From Daejeonella lutea (GTDB lineage: Bacteria > Bacteroidota > Bacteroidia > Sphingobacteriales > Sphingobacteriaceae): a stretch of 64,000 nucleotides of DNA. Position 1 is the first letter of the stretch. The number at the start of each line of letters is the position of its first letter. The notes beneath the pieces were generated by a model. The model was not told where the DNA came from and made no database searches. It saw only the letters and a list, made by a program, of their open reading frames with translations. Positions 51,160-60,184 of the stretch are shown here, one piece after another. The stretch spans positions 248,001 through 312,000 of the forward strand of contig NZ_FUYR01000003.1 in assembly GCF_900168015.1 (NCBI RefSeq), read 5' to 3'. Both the position numbers and the translations under genes were made by a program.

Positions 51160-53547
51160 ATGAGAAAGATACTTTTACTTTTATTATGCGTAATCACACT
51201 GGGGGTAGATTCCCTCACAGCTCAGCAGCTCTTAGGTGAGCTTCGCGGCAAAATCACCACGTCCGATGGACTTCCTGCAGGATTTGTTTCTATTGGGATC
51301 AAAGGATTAAATACGGGCACCCTTTCTAAAGAGGACGGAACCTACAGGTTAGTCAGGTTAAGACCCGGAAGATACACCATCAAGGTAAGCGCTCTTGGCC
51401 TGGAAGCACGTGAACAGGAAGTTACCGTTCAGGCGGGTAAAACCATTCAGACAGACTTTGTATTGACTGAGAATGCCCAGCGCTTGAAGGAGATTGTCGT
51501 TACCGGATTTCAAAAGCCCTATAACACTGATGTTCCTTCATCAAGCTTAAGGCTCAATCAGCCGCTAAAGGAAGTTCCTCAAAATATACAGGTAGTTACC
51601 TCGGGTACCTTGTCTGATCAGCAGGTCATCAGCATGAGCGATAACCTGATCAGAAACGTCAGTGGTGCTACCCGGCTTGAGCACTGGGGCGATATGTACA
51701 CCAATATCACCATGCGGGGCTCGCAGATCCAGGCGTTCAGAAATGGTTTCAATGTGGTGAGTTCTTTCTGGGGGCCCCTTACCGAAGACATGAGTTTTGT
51801 TGACCGCATTGAATTTGTTAAAGGCCCTGCGGGCTTTATGCTCTCTCAGGGTGATCCAAGCGGATTGTATAATGTAGTTACTAAAAAACCTACCGGCCAG
51901 ACAAAGGGAGAAGCCAGTCTAACTCTTGGAAGCTACGATCTGTTTAGGACCGCGCTCGACCTTGACGGGAAGCTCAGCAAAAGCGGAAAGCTCTTGTATA
52001 GGCTCAATGTAGCTGCTCAGAACAAGGGATCGCACAGGGCTTATGAGTATAATAATCGCTACAGCTTTGCACCCGTGCTATCCTATCAGCTAGATGAGAA
52101 AACCAAGCTTACCGCTGAATACACCATGCAGTACGCTAAAATGTCAAATGTGGGCTCGTACTATGTATTTGGAACAAATGGCTATGCAACTCTTCCTGTT
52201 GGCTTCACCATGATGGCTCCCGGACTGGAACCAACCAGGATCAAAGACCATAGCGGATTGCTTTCACTGGAGCATGCTTTCAGCAGCAAGTGGAAACTGA
52301 ATGCCCAGGCAAGTTATTTCAACTACGGGCAGGTTGGTTCATCCATGTGGCCTGTATCGGTTGCTGCAGACGGGAAAATAGTTAGAGGTCCCAGTATTTG
52401 GGATGCAAAGAGCGAAATGGCTATGGGTCAGATGTTTCTTACGGGAGATGTAACTACCGGAGCAGTACGTCACAGAATTCTGTCGGGATTAGACGTAGGT
52501 AAAAAAGATTACATGGCCGATTGGGGACAGTACCACAACCTTGACGAAGCAGGAGGGGAGTTTGATGTGAACAACCCGAATTATGGTGTTCCTAGTAATG
52601 GTTTTCCGGTATGGGATCGTTCAAAAGGCATTGAAGAGCGGGCTGTATTGGCTGGCGGCTTAATGGATCAGAGGTATACTGGATTGTACCTGCAGGATGA
52701 ACTGGGCTTCCTGGAAAACAAGCTGAGGCTGACATTAGGCGGGCGCTATACCTTTGTTTCCCAATCATCCTGGGGTGGTGCAGCTATTGAAGCAAAGCAT
52801 TTTACACCACGATTGGGGATCAGTGCATCAATTGATAATCAGACATCCATATATGGCTTATATGATCAGGCCTTTACGCCGCAAAACGGTCGTTTGGCAG
52901 GTGGCGGCGACGTGAAACCTATTACGGGAAACAATATTGAATTTGGAATAAAGAATGATTGGTTTGGAGGTTCATGGAATACAACCCTCGCAGCTTATCG
53001 AATACTTAAAAATAACGAGCTAACAGCGGATCCGAATAGTCCGCCAACCTCGGGTTTGAGTATCGTACTTGGTGAAAAGAAATCAGAAGGAATTGAATTC
53101 GACCTACGGGGCGAAGTGTTTAAAGGACTGAATCTGGTGGCAAATTATGCCTATACCAATGCGCGTGTCACTGAAGTTTCCCCAGGTGTTACCTCGGTAA
53201 GTGTGGGAGATGTGATACCAGGATATGCAAAACATGTAGTCAACAGCTGGCTCAACTACCGCATCCAGTCAGGCTTTTTAAAGGGTGCGGGAGCTTCGGC
53301 TGGCTTCACCTATCTCCTTGACCGGGCAACAGACACATGGAGTGATACCGATGTAAGGCTACCTGATTTCTTCAGGCTTGATGCCGGATTGACCTGGCAG
53401 AAGGACCGTATCAACATCACTGCTAATGCATTCAATGTGTTGGATAAGTACTTATATAGCGGCTCGTATTATACCTGGTTGAACGCCTTTTACTGGCAAA
53501 CCGAAGCTCCGCGGAATTTCCGTATGAGCGTTGGCTACAAGTTCTAG
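51160..53547 (+). CDS. TonB-dependent siderophore receptor
   Basis: A 795-residue outer-membrane receptor for ferric siderophores. A signal peptide (MRKILLLLLCVITLGVDSLTAQ) is followed by a CarboxypepD_reg-like domain (about 25-108) that is common in Bacteroidota receptors. The plug domain starts near LKEIVVTGFQKPY (TonB-box-like) and contains ITMRGSQIQAFRNG and FVDRIEFVKGPAG. The beta-barrel ends with the C-terminal aromatic residue in FRMSVGYKF. The start is placed at 51160 to begin the signal peptide. The PepSY gene follows after one base. Confidence 0.92.
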   Translation: MRKILLLLLCVITLGVDSLTAQQLLGELRGKITTSDGLPAGFVSIGIKGLNTGTLSKEDGTYRLVRLRPGRYTIKVSALGLEAREQEVTVQAGKTIQTDFVLTENAQRLKEIVVTGFQKPYNTDVPSSSLRLNQPLKEVPQNIQVVTSGTLSDQQVISMSDNLIRNVSGATRLEHWGDMYTNITMRGSQIQAFRNGFNVVSSFWGPLTEDMSFVDRIEFVKGPAGFMLSQGDPSGLYNVVTKKPTGQTKGEASLTLGSYDLFRTALDLDGKLSKSGKLLYRLNVAAQNKGSHRAYEYNNRYSFAPVLSYQLDEKTKLTAEYTMQYAKMSNVGSYYVFGTNGYATLPVGFTMMAPGLEPTRIKDHSGLLSLEHAFSSKWKLNAQASYFNYGQVGSSMWPVSVAADGKIVRGPSIWDAKSEMAMGQMFLTGDVTTGAVRHRILSGLDVGKKDYMADWGQYHNLDEAGGEFDVNNPNYGVPSNGFPVWDRSKGIEERAVLAGGLMDQRYTGLYLQDELGFLENKLRLTLGGRYTFVSQSSWGGAAIEAKHFTPRLGISASIDNQTSIYGLYDQAFTPQNGRLAGGGDVKPITGNNIEFGIKNDWFGGSWNTTLAAYRILKNNELTADPNSPPTSGLSIVLGEKKSEGIEFDLRGEVFKGLNLVANYAYTNARVTEVSPGVTSVSVGDVIPGYAKHVVNSWLNYRIQSGFLKGAGASAGFTYLLDRATDTWSDTDVRLPDFFRLDAGLTWQKDRINITANAFNVLDKYLYSGSYYTWLNAFYWQTEAPRNFRMSVGYKF

Positions 53548-53548
53548 T

Positions 53549-54676
53549 ATGACTATCAGAAAGGCAATTGGAAAAGTTCACTTATGGCTCGGACTGGCGT
53601 CCGGGCTGTTTGTATGCTTTCTTGGAATTACAGGCTGTATCCTGGCATTTCAACGTGAGATTGAAGATGCGACGCAATCGTATCGGTTTACGGAAGTTCA
53701 AAAAAAGCAGGTACTTGCTCCATCTGCTTTAAAAGCAATCGCCGATAAGGAATTACCTGGCAAATCAGCACACAGCATTGGCTATGAGCCCGGCAGATCC
53801 TCCATGGCGGTTTATTACGATGCCCTTCCCGAAGAATATTATTATATAGTTTATCTGGATCCTTATAGCGGGAAAGTTCTTAAAGTAAAGAACATGGAAG
53901 ATGACTTCTTTCGAATCGTCATTATGGGCCACTATTATCTCTGGCTTCCACCTGAGATCGGTCAGCCTGTACTTACAACCGCCACCCTTATCTTCCTGAT
54001 CCTCATGATCAGCGGAATTATACTTTGGTGGCCGAAGCATAAGGCCGCAGTTAGACAGCGGTTTTCAATTAAATGGAATGCAAAGTGGAAGCGAGTCAAT
54101 TACGATCTGCATAATGTTTTTGGTTTCTACATGACCTGGGTAGCCATCTTTGTTGCCTTAACTGGTATGGTGATGGGCTTTCAGTGGTTCAGAACTTCGG
54201 TGTACTGGGCTGCATCAGGCGGAAAGCCTTTAGTGGAATATTATGAGTCTTTTAGTAAGGCGCCCGCAACTAAGACCGAAGCGCCGATACCTGCGGTAGA
54301 CAGGCTTTGGTACCAGGTGCAGCAAGAGTTTCCAGGCTTTGAGGGAAGCATTGAGATGCACCCTCCGGAGGATGATAAATCGGTACTTGAAGTGGCGATG
54401 AACCCCACTACAGATACGTACTGGCGCTACGACTACAGGTTCTTTGATCAGCATACTTTGCAGGAATTAAAAGTAGACCATGTGTACGGCAGGTTCGCAG
54501 ATGCTACAGTTGCTGATAAATTACTTCGCATGAACTACGATATCCACGTTGGTGCAATAGGAGGACTTACAGGTAAGATCATTGCATTCTTTGCAAGTTT
54601 GATCGCAGCTAGTTTACCAGTGACCGGCTTTTTGATTTGGCTGGGTAGGAGAAGGAAAGCCAGACTCTCAACTTAG
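53549..54676 (+). CDS. PepSY-associated membrane protein (iron-uptake reductase type)
   Basis: A 375-residue inner-membrane protein with four membrane segments: about 9-33 (HLWLGLASGLFVCFLGITGC), 130-155 (TATLIFLILMISGIILWWP), 190-212 (FYMTWVAIFVALTGMVMGF) and 335-360. The His residues HLWLG and HNVFGFYM are typical of the PepSY_TM group, which is thought to reduce ferric siderophores at the membrane. Its coding sequence begins one base after the receptor stop, so the two are surely one operon. Confidence 0.9.
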   Translation: MTIRKAIGKVHLWLGLASGLFVCFLGITGCILAFQREIEDATQSYRFTEVQKKQVLAPSALKAIADKELPGKSAHSIGYEPGRSSMAVYYDALPEEYYYIVYLDPYSGKVLKVKNMEDDFFRIVIMGHYYLWLPPEIGQPVLTTATLIFLILMISGIILWWPKHKAAVRQRFSIKWNAKWKRVNYDLHNVFGFYMTWVAIFVALTGMVMGFQWFRTSVYWAASGGKPLVEYYESFSKAPATKTEAPIPAVDRLWYQVQQEFPGFEGSIEMHPPEDDKSVLEVAMNPTTDTYWRYDYRFFDQHTLQELKVDHVYGRFADATVADKLLRMNYDIHVGAIGGLTGKIIAFFASLIAASLPVTGFLIWLGRRRKARLST

Positions 54677-54677
54677 T

Positions 54678-54902
54678 TCAGTTGTTTTCAATCTGCCCAC
54701 TAATAAACGCCAGTTCTTCAACAGTAAGGGCTTTGCCTTCTTTATTCTGCCACCTCCCGTTCTGATGCCGTTGAATGACAGATAATAAGTCTCCATCCTT
54801 TATGAGATGAAATTCGGAATGGTCAGTTTGGTGTTCAGCGAACACATCTATACGGTCACAGCTATGAAAAGACTGTGGGCAGGCAATTTCGAAGGAAGTC
54901 AT
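54678..54902 (-). CDS. Small protein of unknown function
   Basis: A 74-residue soluble protein without signal or membrane segment. Features: two Cys in ACPQSFHSCDRIDVF, a DGDLLSVIQRHQNGRW core and a helical C-terminus (VEELAFISGQIENN). It resembles short conserved Bacteroidota proteins, but I cannot name a family. It ends two bases after the PepSY stop on the opposite strand. Confidence 0.65.
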   Translation of the reverse strand: MTSFEIACPQSFHSCDRIDVFAEHQTDHSEFHLIKDGDLLSVIQRHQNGRWQNKEGKALTVEELAFISGQIENN

Positions 54903-55004
54903 TTAATTGAGCGTTAATGCTCAATGATAGTGAAATAAAGCTTACAGCGATAAGCAAGCGTGAAAAAGATATACACACTTTATCCACTAAGAGTATTTCG
55001 TACT

Positions 55005-55032
55005 AAGTAGCAAGTATCAAGTATCAAGTATC
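55005..55032. repeat. Heptad array (AAGTATC dialect), 4 units
   Basis: Units aagtagc, aagtatc, aagtatc, aagtatc in exact register, the same dialect as 34904-34980. Confidence 0.9.
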
Positions 55033-55104
55033 AAGATCGCCGTACCTGATGTGATAAAGGAGTGGTCAGCGGAAGAGAATGTTGCCGGACATAAGGGATT
55101 AATC

Positions 55105-55132
55105 AAAAAGCCCTGCAATTACAGAGCTTTTT
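55105..55132 (-). terminator. Terminator-like hairpin after the TonB receptor
   Basis: AAAAAGC (55105-55111) pairs with GCTTTTT (55126-55132), and CTG (55113-55115) with CAG (55122-55124), around CAATTA. T-runs occur on either strand, so it may work in both directions. Confidence 0.65.
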
Positions 55133-55156
55133 AATCATTCCAAGTGTCGGAATCCC

Positions 55157-55198
55157 ATCAGACTTCCGACCTCCGACATCTGGCTTCCGACCTCAGAC
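55157..55198. repeat. Heptad array (TTCCGAC dialect), 6 units
   Basis: Units atcagac, ttccgac, ctccgac, atctggc, ttccgac, ctcagac, two bases from the stop codon of the minus-strand TonB receptor. Confidence 0.9.
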
Positions 55199-55200
55199 CT

Positions 55201-57630
55201 TTACCCCCCATTCGAAACGTCATCGTTACTGATACCCCTCTTGTTCTTCTTGATGGCTTCCTTAAGTTTGCCAAAGCGATAGTTCAAACTTGTGCTTACG
55301 CCTCTGAAATACGTCTGGTTATTATCGGTTTGAGTGAAATTAGGTCCAAAGGACTCAACGCGGTTTGTTCTGTATTTGCTGAACGGATTATTTACGGAAG
55401 CTGAAAACGATAATTTATCCTTGACAATATCTTTGTTGGCACTGAGCGATGTAGCGATATACGCATTTGATGTTCCCTGAATGGATAAGTTAGGGCCATT
55501 TAAATAAGCGTTCCCGCCTAACCGCCAGCCTTTCTCCAGGCGATAGGTTGTGGATACAGAACCACCGTACATCAGTCCGCTATTCCTGATCTCTACATTA
55601 TTTACCAGACCGCGTACTTGTCCGTGGATCAATCGCCCGTTAGCACTAAGCGACCATACTTTGTTGACTGGATAGTTTACATTAAAATCTGCTCCATAGG
55701 CCAGTGCCTTGCCAGTATTCCCAAAGCTGCTCCGCGTGATATTGGTTGCCGGATCGAATGCTGATGTCGGCATGATCATCGTTTTAATCCAGTTTACACG
55801 GAAAGAAGCATTGAACGATACCTTTTTAGACTTGTTGTAATTGATCCTGAAATCATTGCCCACCGACGGACGCAAATTAGGGTTTCCGGTTGTTTCAAAG
55901 CTTGGGTTTGAACGGTCAACAAAAGGGTTAAGCTGATAGATACCCGGACGTTGTATACGAAGCGAATACGCTACATTCAGACTGCTCCGGTCTTTGAATG
56001 TGCGGTTTACATTTATCGAAGGCGTAACATTGAAATAGTCCTGCTTAACCGATGATGCGGTAGAGATAAAGTCGGCATCTATAACTGTTTCCTCAATTCT
56101 CACACCTGCTTTGAATCCCCAATTCTTCAGATTGTACTGGTAACTATTATAAGCACCGAATACATTCTGGCTGTTATTAAAGTTGTTTGTACGTGACGGG
56201 TCGAGTTCAAAGAGTGAGTTACCTGAATTGAACGCCAGATATTGGAAATCACTGTTGTTTTTCCTCAAAATTCCTTTAACACCTGCTTCAATATTAAGCT
56301 TCTTGACAGGATGAACATAGTCAATCTGGAAGGTTTGCTCAGAGGCTTTACTTTCATTGAACTGCCTGTAATCGGGGGTAGCATAGTTCAGTCGGTTAGA
56401 AACACCAAGACTAGATTGTTGCTCATTATTAAACTCAAAGTAGCGGTAGGAGAAAGTCAGCAGTCGTGCTTTGTTTTTCTTAAAACCTAACTGATAATTT
56501 AAGGCACCATCCAATCCCCTTCCATGTCCGTTATTGACATTCGCCAGGTCATAAGTTTGCATAATCCCCCCTGAATTGTTGAGCAATGAATTCTGACTGC
56601 TTAAGCCATCTGAATTATTTCCATTGACGTTAAATTGAGCAGAGATCAGGTTAAGACTATCGATCTCATAGCTTAGCTCAGTTCCAAAGTATCCACTTTG
56701 ATTGTCAGATTCTCGGCCATTGTTCTGACTTAAGCTTGTTGATGTACTTCCGGTTGTTGTTCTAACTATCGATGCTCGGGTGGCCGGCGAATGCGAGGCA
56801 TTGGCACCACCGAATCCCGACATGCCGAACTTGCCTTGTTTAAAAGAAAATGAACCTCCCACGCCTGGGCCGCCTACTGGAAATCGGTGACTGGCATTTA
56901 GTGAAGCGTTGTAACCGTTATCTACTTTTTTGTTGGTAATGATATTTATGATACCAGCGATGCCTTCTGAATCGTATTTCGCAGGTGGATTGGTAATCAC
57001 CTCAATACTTTGAATGGTTGATGCGGGCATACTTTTCAGGATGTTCTTCGCATCACGCTCCATCATGCTTGAAGGCTTACCGTTAATCAAAATTTTATAT
57101 CCCGCCTGACCCTTTAACAGAATGTTGTCCTCGGCATCTACAGAAATAAGTGGTACTTTCCGCATCATATCAAGCACAGTATTGCTTTTGCTTTCCGGGT
57201 CAGCCTGAAGATCGTAAGAAATCTTGTCAACTTCCTGTTTGATAATGGGCTTATCAGCTACCACCACTACCGCTGCAAGCTGATTAACTTTTGGAGATAT
57301 TAAAACAGTACCCAGGTCTGCTACCTGTTTCGTATTATCCGTAAGATCAACTGATAAAACTTTCGGGACATATTCTACACTGATAATTGTAACCGTGTAT
57401 TTCCCGGCATTAAGTTTATCAAAGGCAAATTTGCCATCTTCTTTTGTGGCTAATGTCCTGACAACTTGCTTCGCCGCATTTTTTAAGCTTACAGTGATAT
57501 AATCCGCAGGTTTTCTGCTCGCAGAATCACTTACAATTCCTTTAACAGAATATGCAGCCGGAGTTTGTTGAGCGTAGCCGTTCAACAATGCGAAGCTTAA
57601 GAGTATAAGGAGTAAAGATTTTAATTTCAT
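55201..57630 (-). CDS. TonB-dependent receptor, outer-membrane beta-barrel family
   Basis: An 809-residue outer-membrane protein. A signal peptide (MKLKSLLLILLSFALLNGYAQQ) is followed by a CarboxypepD_reg-like domain (about 25-110), a plug domain (ILLKGQAGYKILINGKPSSMM, then SIEVITNPPAKYDSEGIAGIINIITNK in part) and a beta-barrel of the OMP_b-brl_3 type. The plug sequence NPPAKYDSEG is characteristic of this group, which differs from SusC and from siderophore receptors. The C-terminus is unusual for a barrel: after SLNYRFGKLKEAIKKNKRG there is a basic tail. The ligand is unknown. A palindrome overlaps its promoter. Confidence 0.9.
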   Translation of the reverse strand: MKLKSLLLILLSFALLNGYAQQTPAAYSVKGIVSDSASRKPADYITVSLKNAAKQVVRTLATKEDGKFAFDKLNAGKYTVTIISVEYVPKVLSVDLTDNTKQVADLGTVLISPKVNQLAAVVVVADKPIIKQEVDKISYDLQADPESKSNTVLDMMRKVPLISVDAEDNILLKGQAGYKILINGKPSSMMERDAKNILKSMPASTIQSIEVITNPPAKYDSEGIAGIINIITNKKVDNGYNASLNASHRFPVGGPGVGGSFSFKQGKFGMSGFGGANASHSPATRASIVRTTTGSTSTSLSQNNGRESDNQSGYFGTELSYEIDSLNLISAQFNVNGNNSDGLSSQNSLLNNSGGIMQTYDLANVNNGHGRGLDGALNYQLGFKKNKARLLTFSYRYFEFNNEQQSSLGVSNRLNYATPDYRQFNESKASEQTFQIDYVHPVKKLNIEAGVKGILRKNNSDFQYLAFNSGNSLFELDPSRTNNFNNSQNVFGAYNSYQYNLKNWGFKAGVRIEETVIDADFISTASSVKQDYFNVTPSINVNRTFKDRSSLNVAYSLRIQRPGIYQLNPFVDRSNPSFETTGNPNLRPSVGNDFRINYNKSKKVSFNASFRVNWIKTMIMPTSAFDPATNITRSSFGNTGKALAYGADFNVNYPVNKVWSLSANGRLIHGQVRGLVNNVEIRNSGLMYGGSVSTTYRLEKGWRLGGNAYLNGPNLSIQGTSNAYIATSLSANKDIVKDKLSFSASVNNPFSKYRTNRVESFGPNFTQTDNNQTYFRGVSTSLNYRFGKLKEAIKKNKRGISNDDVSNGG

Positions 57631-57687
57631 AACCAATTGTGTTAAATGTGATGCTAAATAAAAGGACTCTTGTCTATTGAGTCAATA

Positions 57688-57695
57688 CAAAGATA
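57688..57695 (-). promoter_or_regulatory. -7 box of the TonB receptor gene
   Basis: On the minus strand the sequence is TATCTTTG, an exact TAnnTTTG match, with TTG 21 bases upstream (57717-57719) inside the palindrome. The leader would be about 50 bases. Confidence 0.55.
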
Positions 57696-57709
57696 TATAG
57701 TTAAGATAT

Positions 57710-57728
57710 TACTATGCAATACATAGTA
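57710..57728. promoter_or_regulatory. Palindromic operator upstream of the TonB receptor
   Basis: TACTATG and CATAGTA are perfect 7-base arms around CAATA. The site covers the -33 region of the promoter. The shape recalls PadR-type operators, but no PadR gene is in the window. Confidence 0.55.
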
Positions 57729-58087
57729 TTGTTATTTTACGTAAATAATTTTATTAATCTGTATGTCAGTATATTAAATTATGCTTGCTAGAAATTTAGA
57801 TCTTGTTTCTAAGCAGATTATCGAGAATTAAAGTTTAAACTTGCTAATAGGACTACCAGAAAGTTACCTAGGTTACTAAATGCAGAATTAGTTTAGGGTA
57901 CAGAGTTGTAACTCCCCAAATTCAATTCCATGGGACAGTTAGGATTATAAAGTCGTACAGGAAAATATTAGGGCAAAGCCTTTTTTTCTTCTGGTATCTT
58001 ATTTGTTGTGTTTCAATAACACCAGCTCTCAGCAACACCGATCTCTAAAAGAGATATCTTTTTCCTCTTATTCATCGTACTAGGATT

Positions 58088-59374
58088 ATGCGTTTAAGAA
58101 GCCTGTGGATACCTATTATATTTCTCTTGCTGGGATTTTTCTGGGCGCTAACGAGTGAGCCATTAGTTAATTTCCTTTATTCCAATTACACTAGTGTTTC
58201 AGAATCCACTATCAGAACTTTAAACAGATTATACTTTGTTATCATAACTGGAATACTGCTCTTTTATTTAATCTGGAGACAACAGCGCAAGCGTGAAAGG
58301 TCTGATCAGCAGTATCGTGATCTTTTCTTTGCTAATCCGAATCCCATGGGAATTTACGAGTTAGAATCGTTGCAAATTATAGAAGTTAATAATGCAGCTA
58401 TCAATAAATACGGCTACACCAGAAGTGAATTTCTAAATATGTCGATTATGGATATCCGTTCCGGCGAACAGGAGACACTTGTAAAGTCTATAGATTTCGT
58501 AGAGAGCCAGATTGCAGATGACCAGGTTTGGGAGCATAGACTGAAATCCGGAGAATTGATCACAGTCTCTGTTGCTTCACATCGATTGACGTTTAACGGT
58601 AAAAAGTGCAACATGGTAATGATTACTGATATAACCCCGATTATACGCGCTAAGCAGCAGTTAGAAACTGCTTATCGTGTAGAAAAGCAGCTTAATAAGG
58701 AACTCGATCATAATTTGAAACTGATCGAACGAAGTCACGAGGATAGCCGGAAAATGGGTGAGGTAATCGATAAGGTTAGTAATCTCATAATAATATTTGG
58801 TCCTGACGACACCATATCATGGGTCAACAAGGCATTTATTGATTTTACTGGTTATTCGCTGGAAGAATGTGTGGGAAAGAATCCTGGAAAGTTACTCACT
58901 GGTCCCGCAACAAGTCCTAAAACTCTTGCTACATTAATTCAAGCTTTAACCATCAGGAAGTTCGTTACTACAGATATTATAAACTATAAAAAAGATGGTA
59001 CACCTTATTGGGCTGAGCTCAATATATCTCCCATTTTTGATCGTAATGGCGAGTTTGAGTTCTTCATATCCATTGAAACCGTTATAACAGATCGTATGGA
59101 AAAGCAGGAACGCCTCGACAGGCAGTATCAGGCTTTTCGGGAGATAGCCTGGACAAACTCCCACGAAACCCGCAAACCACTTGCAACACTTCTTAGTGTG
59201 GTGGACCTTATGAAGCATGCAGTTAGTGAAGCTGAACGTATCGAATACACAGCCATTATTGAGCAATGCTCTTTAGAACTTGATGAGATTATCAGGGACA
59301 GCGCATTGAAGATAAACAATCTTGAGGATGAGATGAACCCAGCATCGGAAAAGGAAGTAAAAATTGACACATGA
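58088..59374 (+). CDS. Membrane PAS-PAS protein ending at the DHp helix
   Basis: A 428-residue protein with two membrane helices (IPIIFLLLGFFWALTS, about 8-23; LYFVIITGILLFYLIW, about 48-63) enclosing a short periplasmic loop. PAS domain 1 lies at about 75-190 and PAS domain 2 at about 230-345 (ISWVNKAFIDFTGYSLEECVGKNPG). A DHp-like segment follows with AWTNSHETRKPLATLLSVVDLM (about 358-379, in part). The protein ends about 50 residues later with no ATPase domain. It has the same architecture at its end as the protein at 46551. Confidence 0.82.
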   Translation: MRLRSLWIPIIFLLLGFFWALTSEPLVNFLYSNYTSVSESTIRTLNRLYFVIITGILLFYLIWRQQRKRERSDQQYRDLFFANPNPMGIYELESLQIIEVNNAAINKYGYTRSEFLNMSIMDIRSGEQETLVKSIDFVESQIADDQVWEHRLKSGELITVSVASHRLTFNGKKCNMVMITDITPIIRAKQQLETAYRVEKQLNKELDHNLKLIERSHEDSRKMGEVIDKVSNLIIIFGPDDTISWVNKAFIDFTGYSLEECVGKNPGKLLTGPATSPKTLATLIQALTIRKFVTTDIINYKKDGTPYWAELNISPIFDRNGEFEFFISIETVITDRMEKQERLDRQYQAFREIAWTNSHETRKPLATLLSVVDLMKHAVSEAERIEYTAIIEQCSLELDEIIRDSALKINNLEDEMNPASEKEVKIDT

Positions 59375-59416
59375 TTATCTTTTACACCCTAACATAAATA
59401 CTAATATTTTTAGCAT

Positions 59417-59424
59417 TATATTTG
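59417..59424 (+). promoter_or_regulatory. -7 box of imuA-imuB-dnaE2
   Basis: TATATTTG matches TAnnTTTG and is only 15 bases from the imuA ATG, so the leader would be very short. No LexA site was recognised. Confidence 0.45.
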
Positions 59425-59439
59425 TGGTATTATTTCAAT

Positions 59440-60183
59440 ATGTATTTACCACAGACCAAAAAAGATATCATCAATCAGCTGCAAAAGAGCATTTTGCTGA
59501 TGCAGGGGTTTACACCTCCTGTTTCTGCTGCGGCTGATTCTGTGGGTCTTGGTGCTATTGAAGCAGCATTTCCAAACGGAGTCTTTCCACGTGGTGCTAT
59601 TCATGAATTTCTTAGTGCTGCACCGGAACAGGCAGCAGCTAATGGAGGCTTTATAAGCGGAATACTGAATACTCTTATGCAGCAAGGCGGGGCCTGTCTC
59701 TGGATCAGTATGTCGCGTACACTATTCCCACCTTCATTGAAAATTTTTGGTGTAGAGCCCGACCGACTCATCTTCGTTGACCTCAAACGTGAGAAGGACG
59801 TGTTATGGGCTATGGAAGAAGCACTGAAATGTAATGGACTGGCGGCAGTAATTGGAGAATTGAGTGAGATCAGCTTTACTCAGACACGCCGGTTGCAATT
59901 AGCGGCAGAACAAAGCCGGGTAACAGGTTTTGTATTACGGAGTAATCCCAAAAAGCTAAGTGCCACTGCTTGTGTGGCCCGATGGAATATTAGCTCTTTA
60001 CCCAGCGAACTTGAAGAAGGGATGCCTGGGGTAGGTTTTCCGCGATGGACTGTAGAATTATTGAAAGTACGCAATGGTAATCCCGGAAGTTGGGGTATTG
60101 AATGGTCTGATGGGGGTTTTAGGTCTATACGTAGCCAACCAAAGGTAGCATTGCTGAAAAGGGAAAGACTCAAAGTCGGGTAA
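59440..60183 (+). CDS. imuA: ImuA-like RecA-fold protein of the mutasome
   Basis: A 247-residue RecA-like protein of the translesion-synthesis cassette imuA-imuB-dnaE2. It has the typical start QLQKSILLMQGF, then GLGAIEAAFPNGVFPRGAIHEFLS, and a Walker-B-like strand RLIFVDLKREKDVLWAMEEAL. The P-loop is degenerate (no GxxxxGKT), as in other Bacteroidota members. It supports ImuB and DnaE2 during replication across damage. The ATG at 59440 begins the common N-terminus. imuB starts two bases after its stop. Confidence 0.85.
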   Translation: MYLPQTKKDIINQLQKSILLMQGFTPPVSAAADSVGLGAIEAAFPNGVFPRGAIHEFLSAAPEQAAANGGFISGILNTLMQQGGACLWISMSRTLFPPSLKIFGVEPDRLIFVDLKREKDVLWAMEEALKCNGLAAVIGELSEISFTQTRRLQLAAEQSRVTGFVLRSNPKKLSATACVARWNISSLPSELEEGMPGVGFPRWTVELLKVRNGNPGSWGIEWSDGGFRSIRSQPKVALLKRERLKVG

Positions 60184-60184
60184 T

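Larger units (their letters stand above)
54903..55200. other. Intergenic region with two heptad arrays and a terminator
   Basis: It contains the array at 55005-55032, the hairpin at 55105-55132 and the array at 55157-55198. Nothing that looks like a gene is seen. Confidence 0.6.
57631..58087. other. Divergent intergenic region
   Basis: It holds the TonB receptor promoter and its palindrome. On the other side, before the PAS protein, a hairpin ATCTCT/AGAGAT (58041-58055) is followed by a short T-run and ends about 30 bases before the start codon. No gene is seen. Confidence 0.5.
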
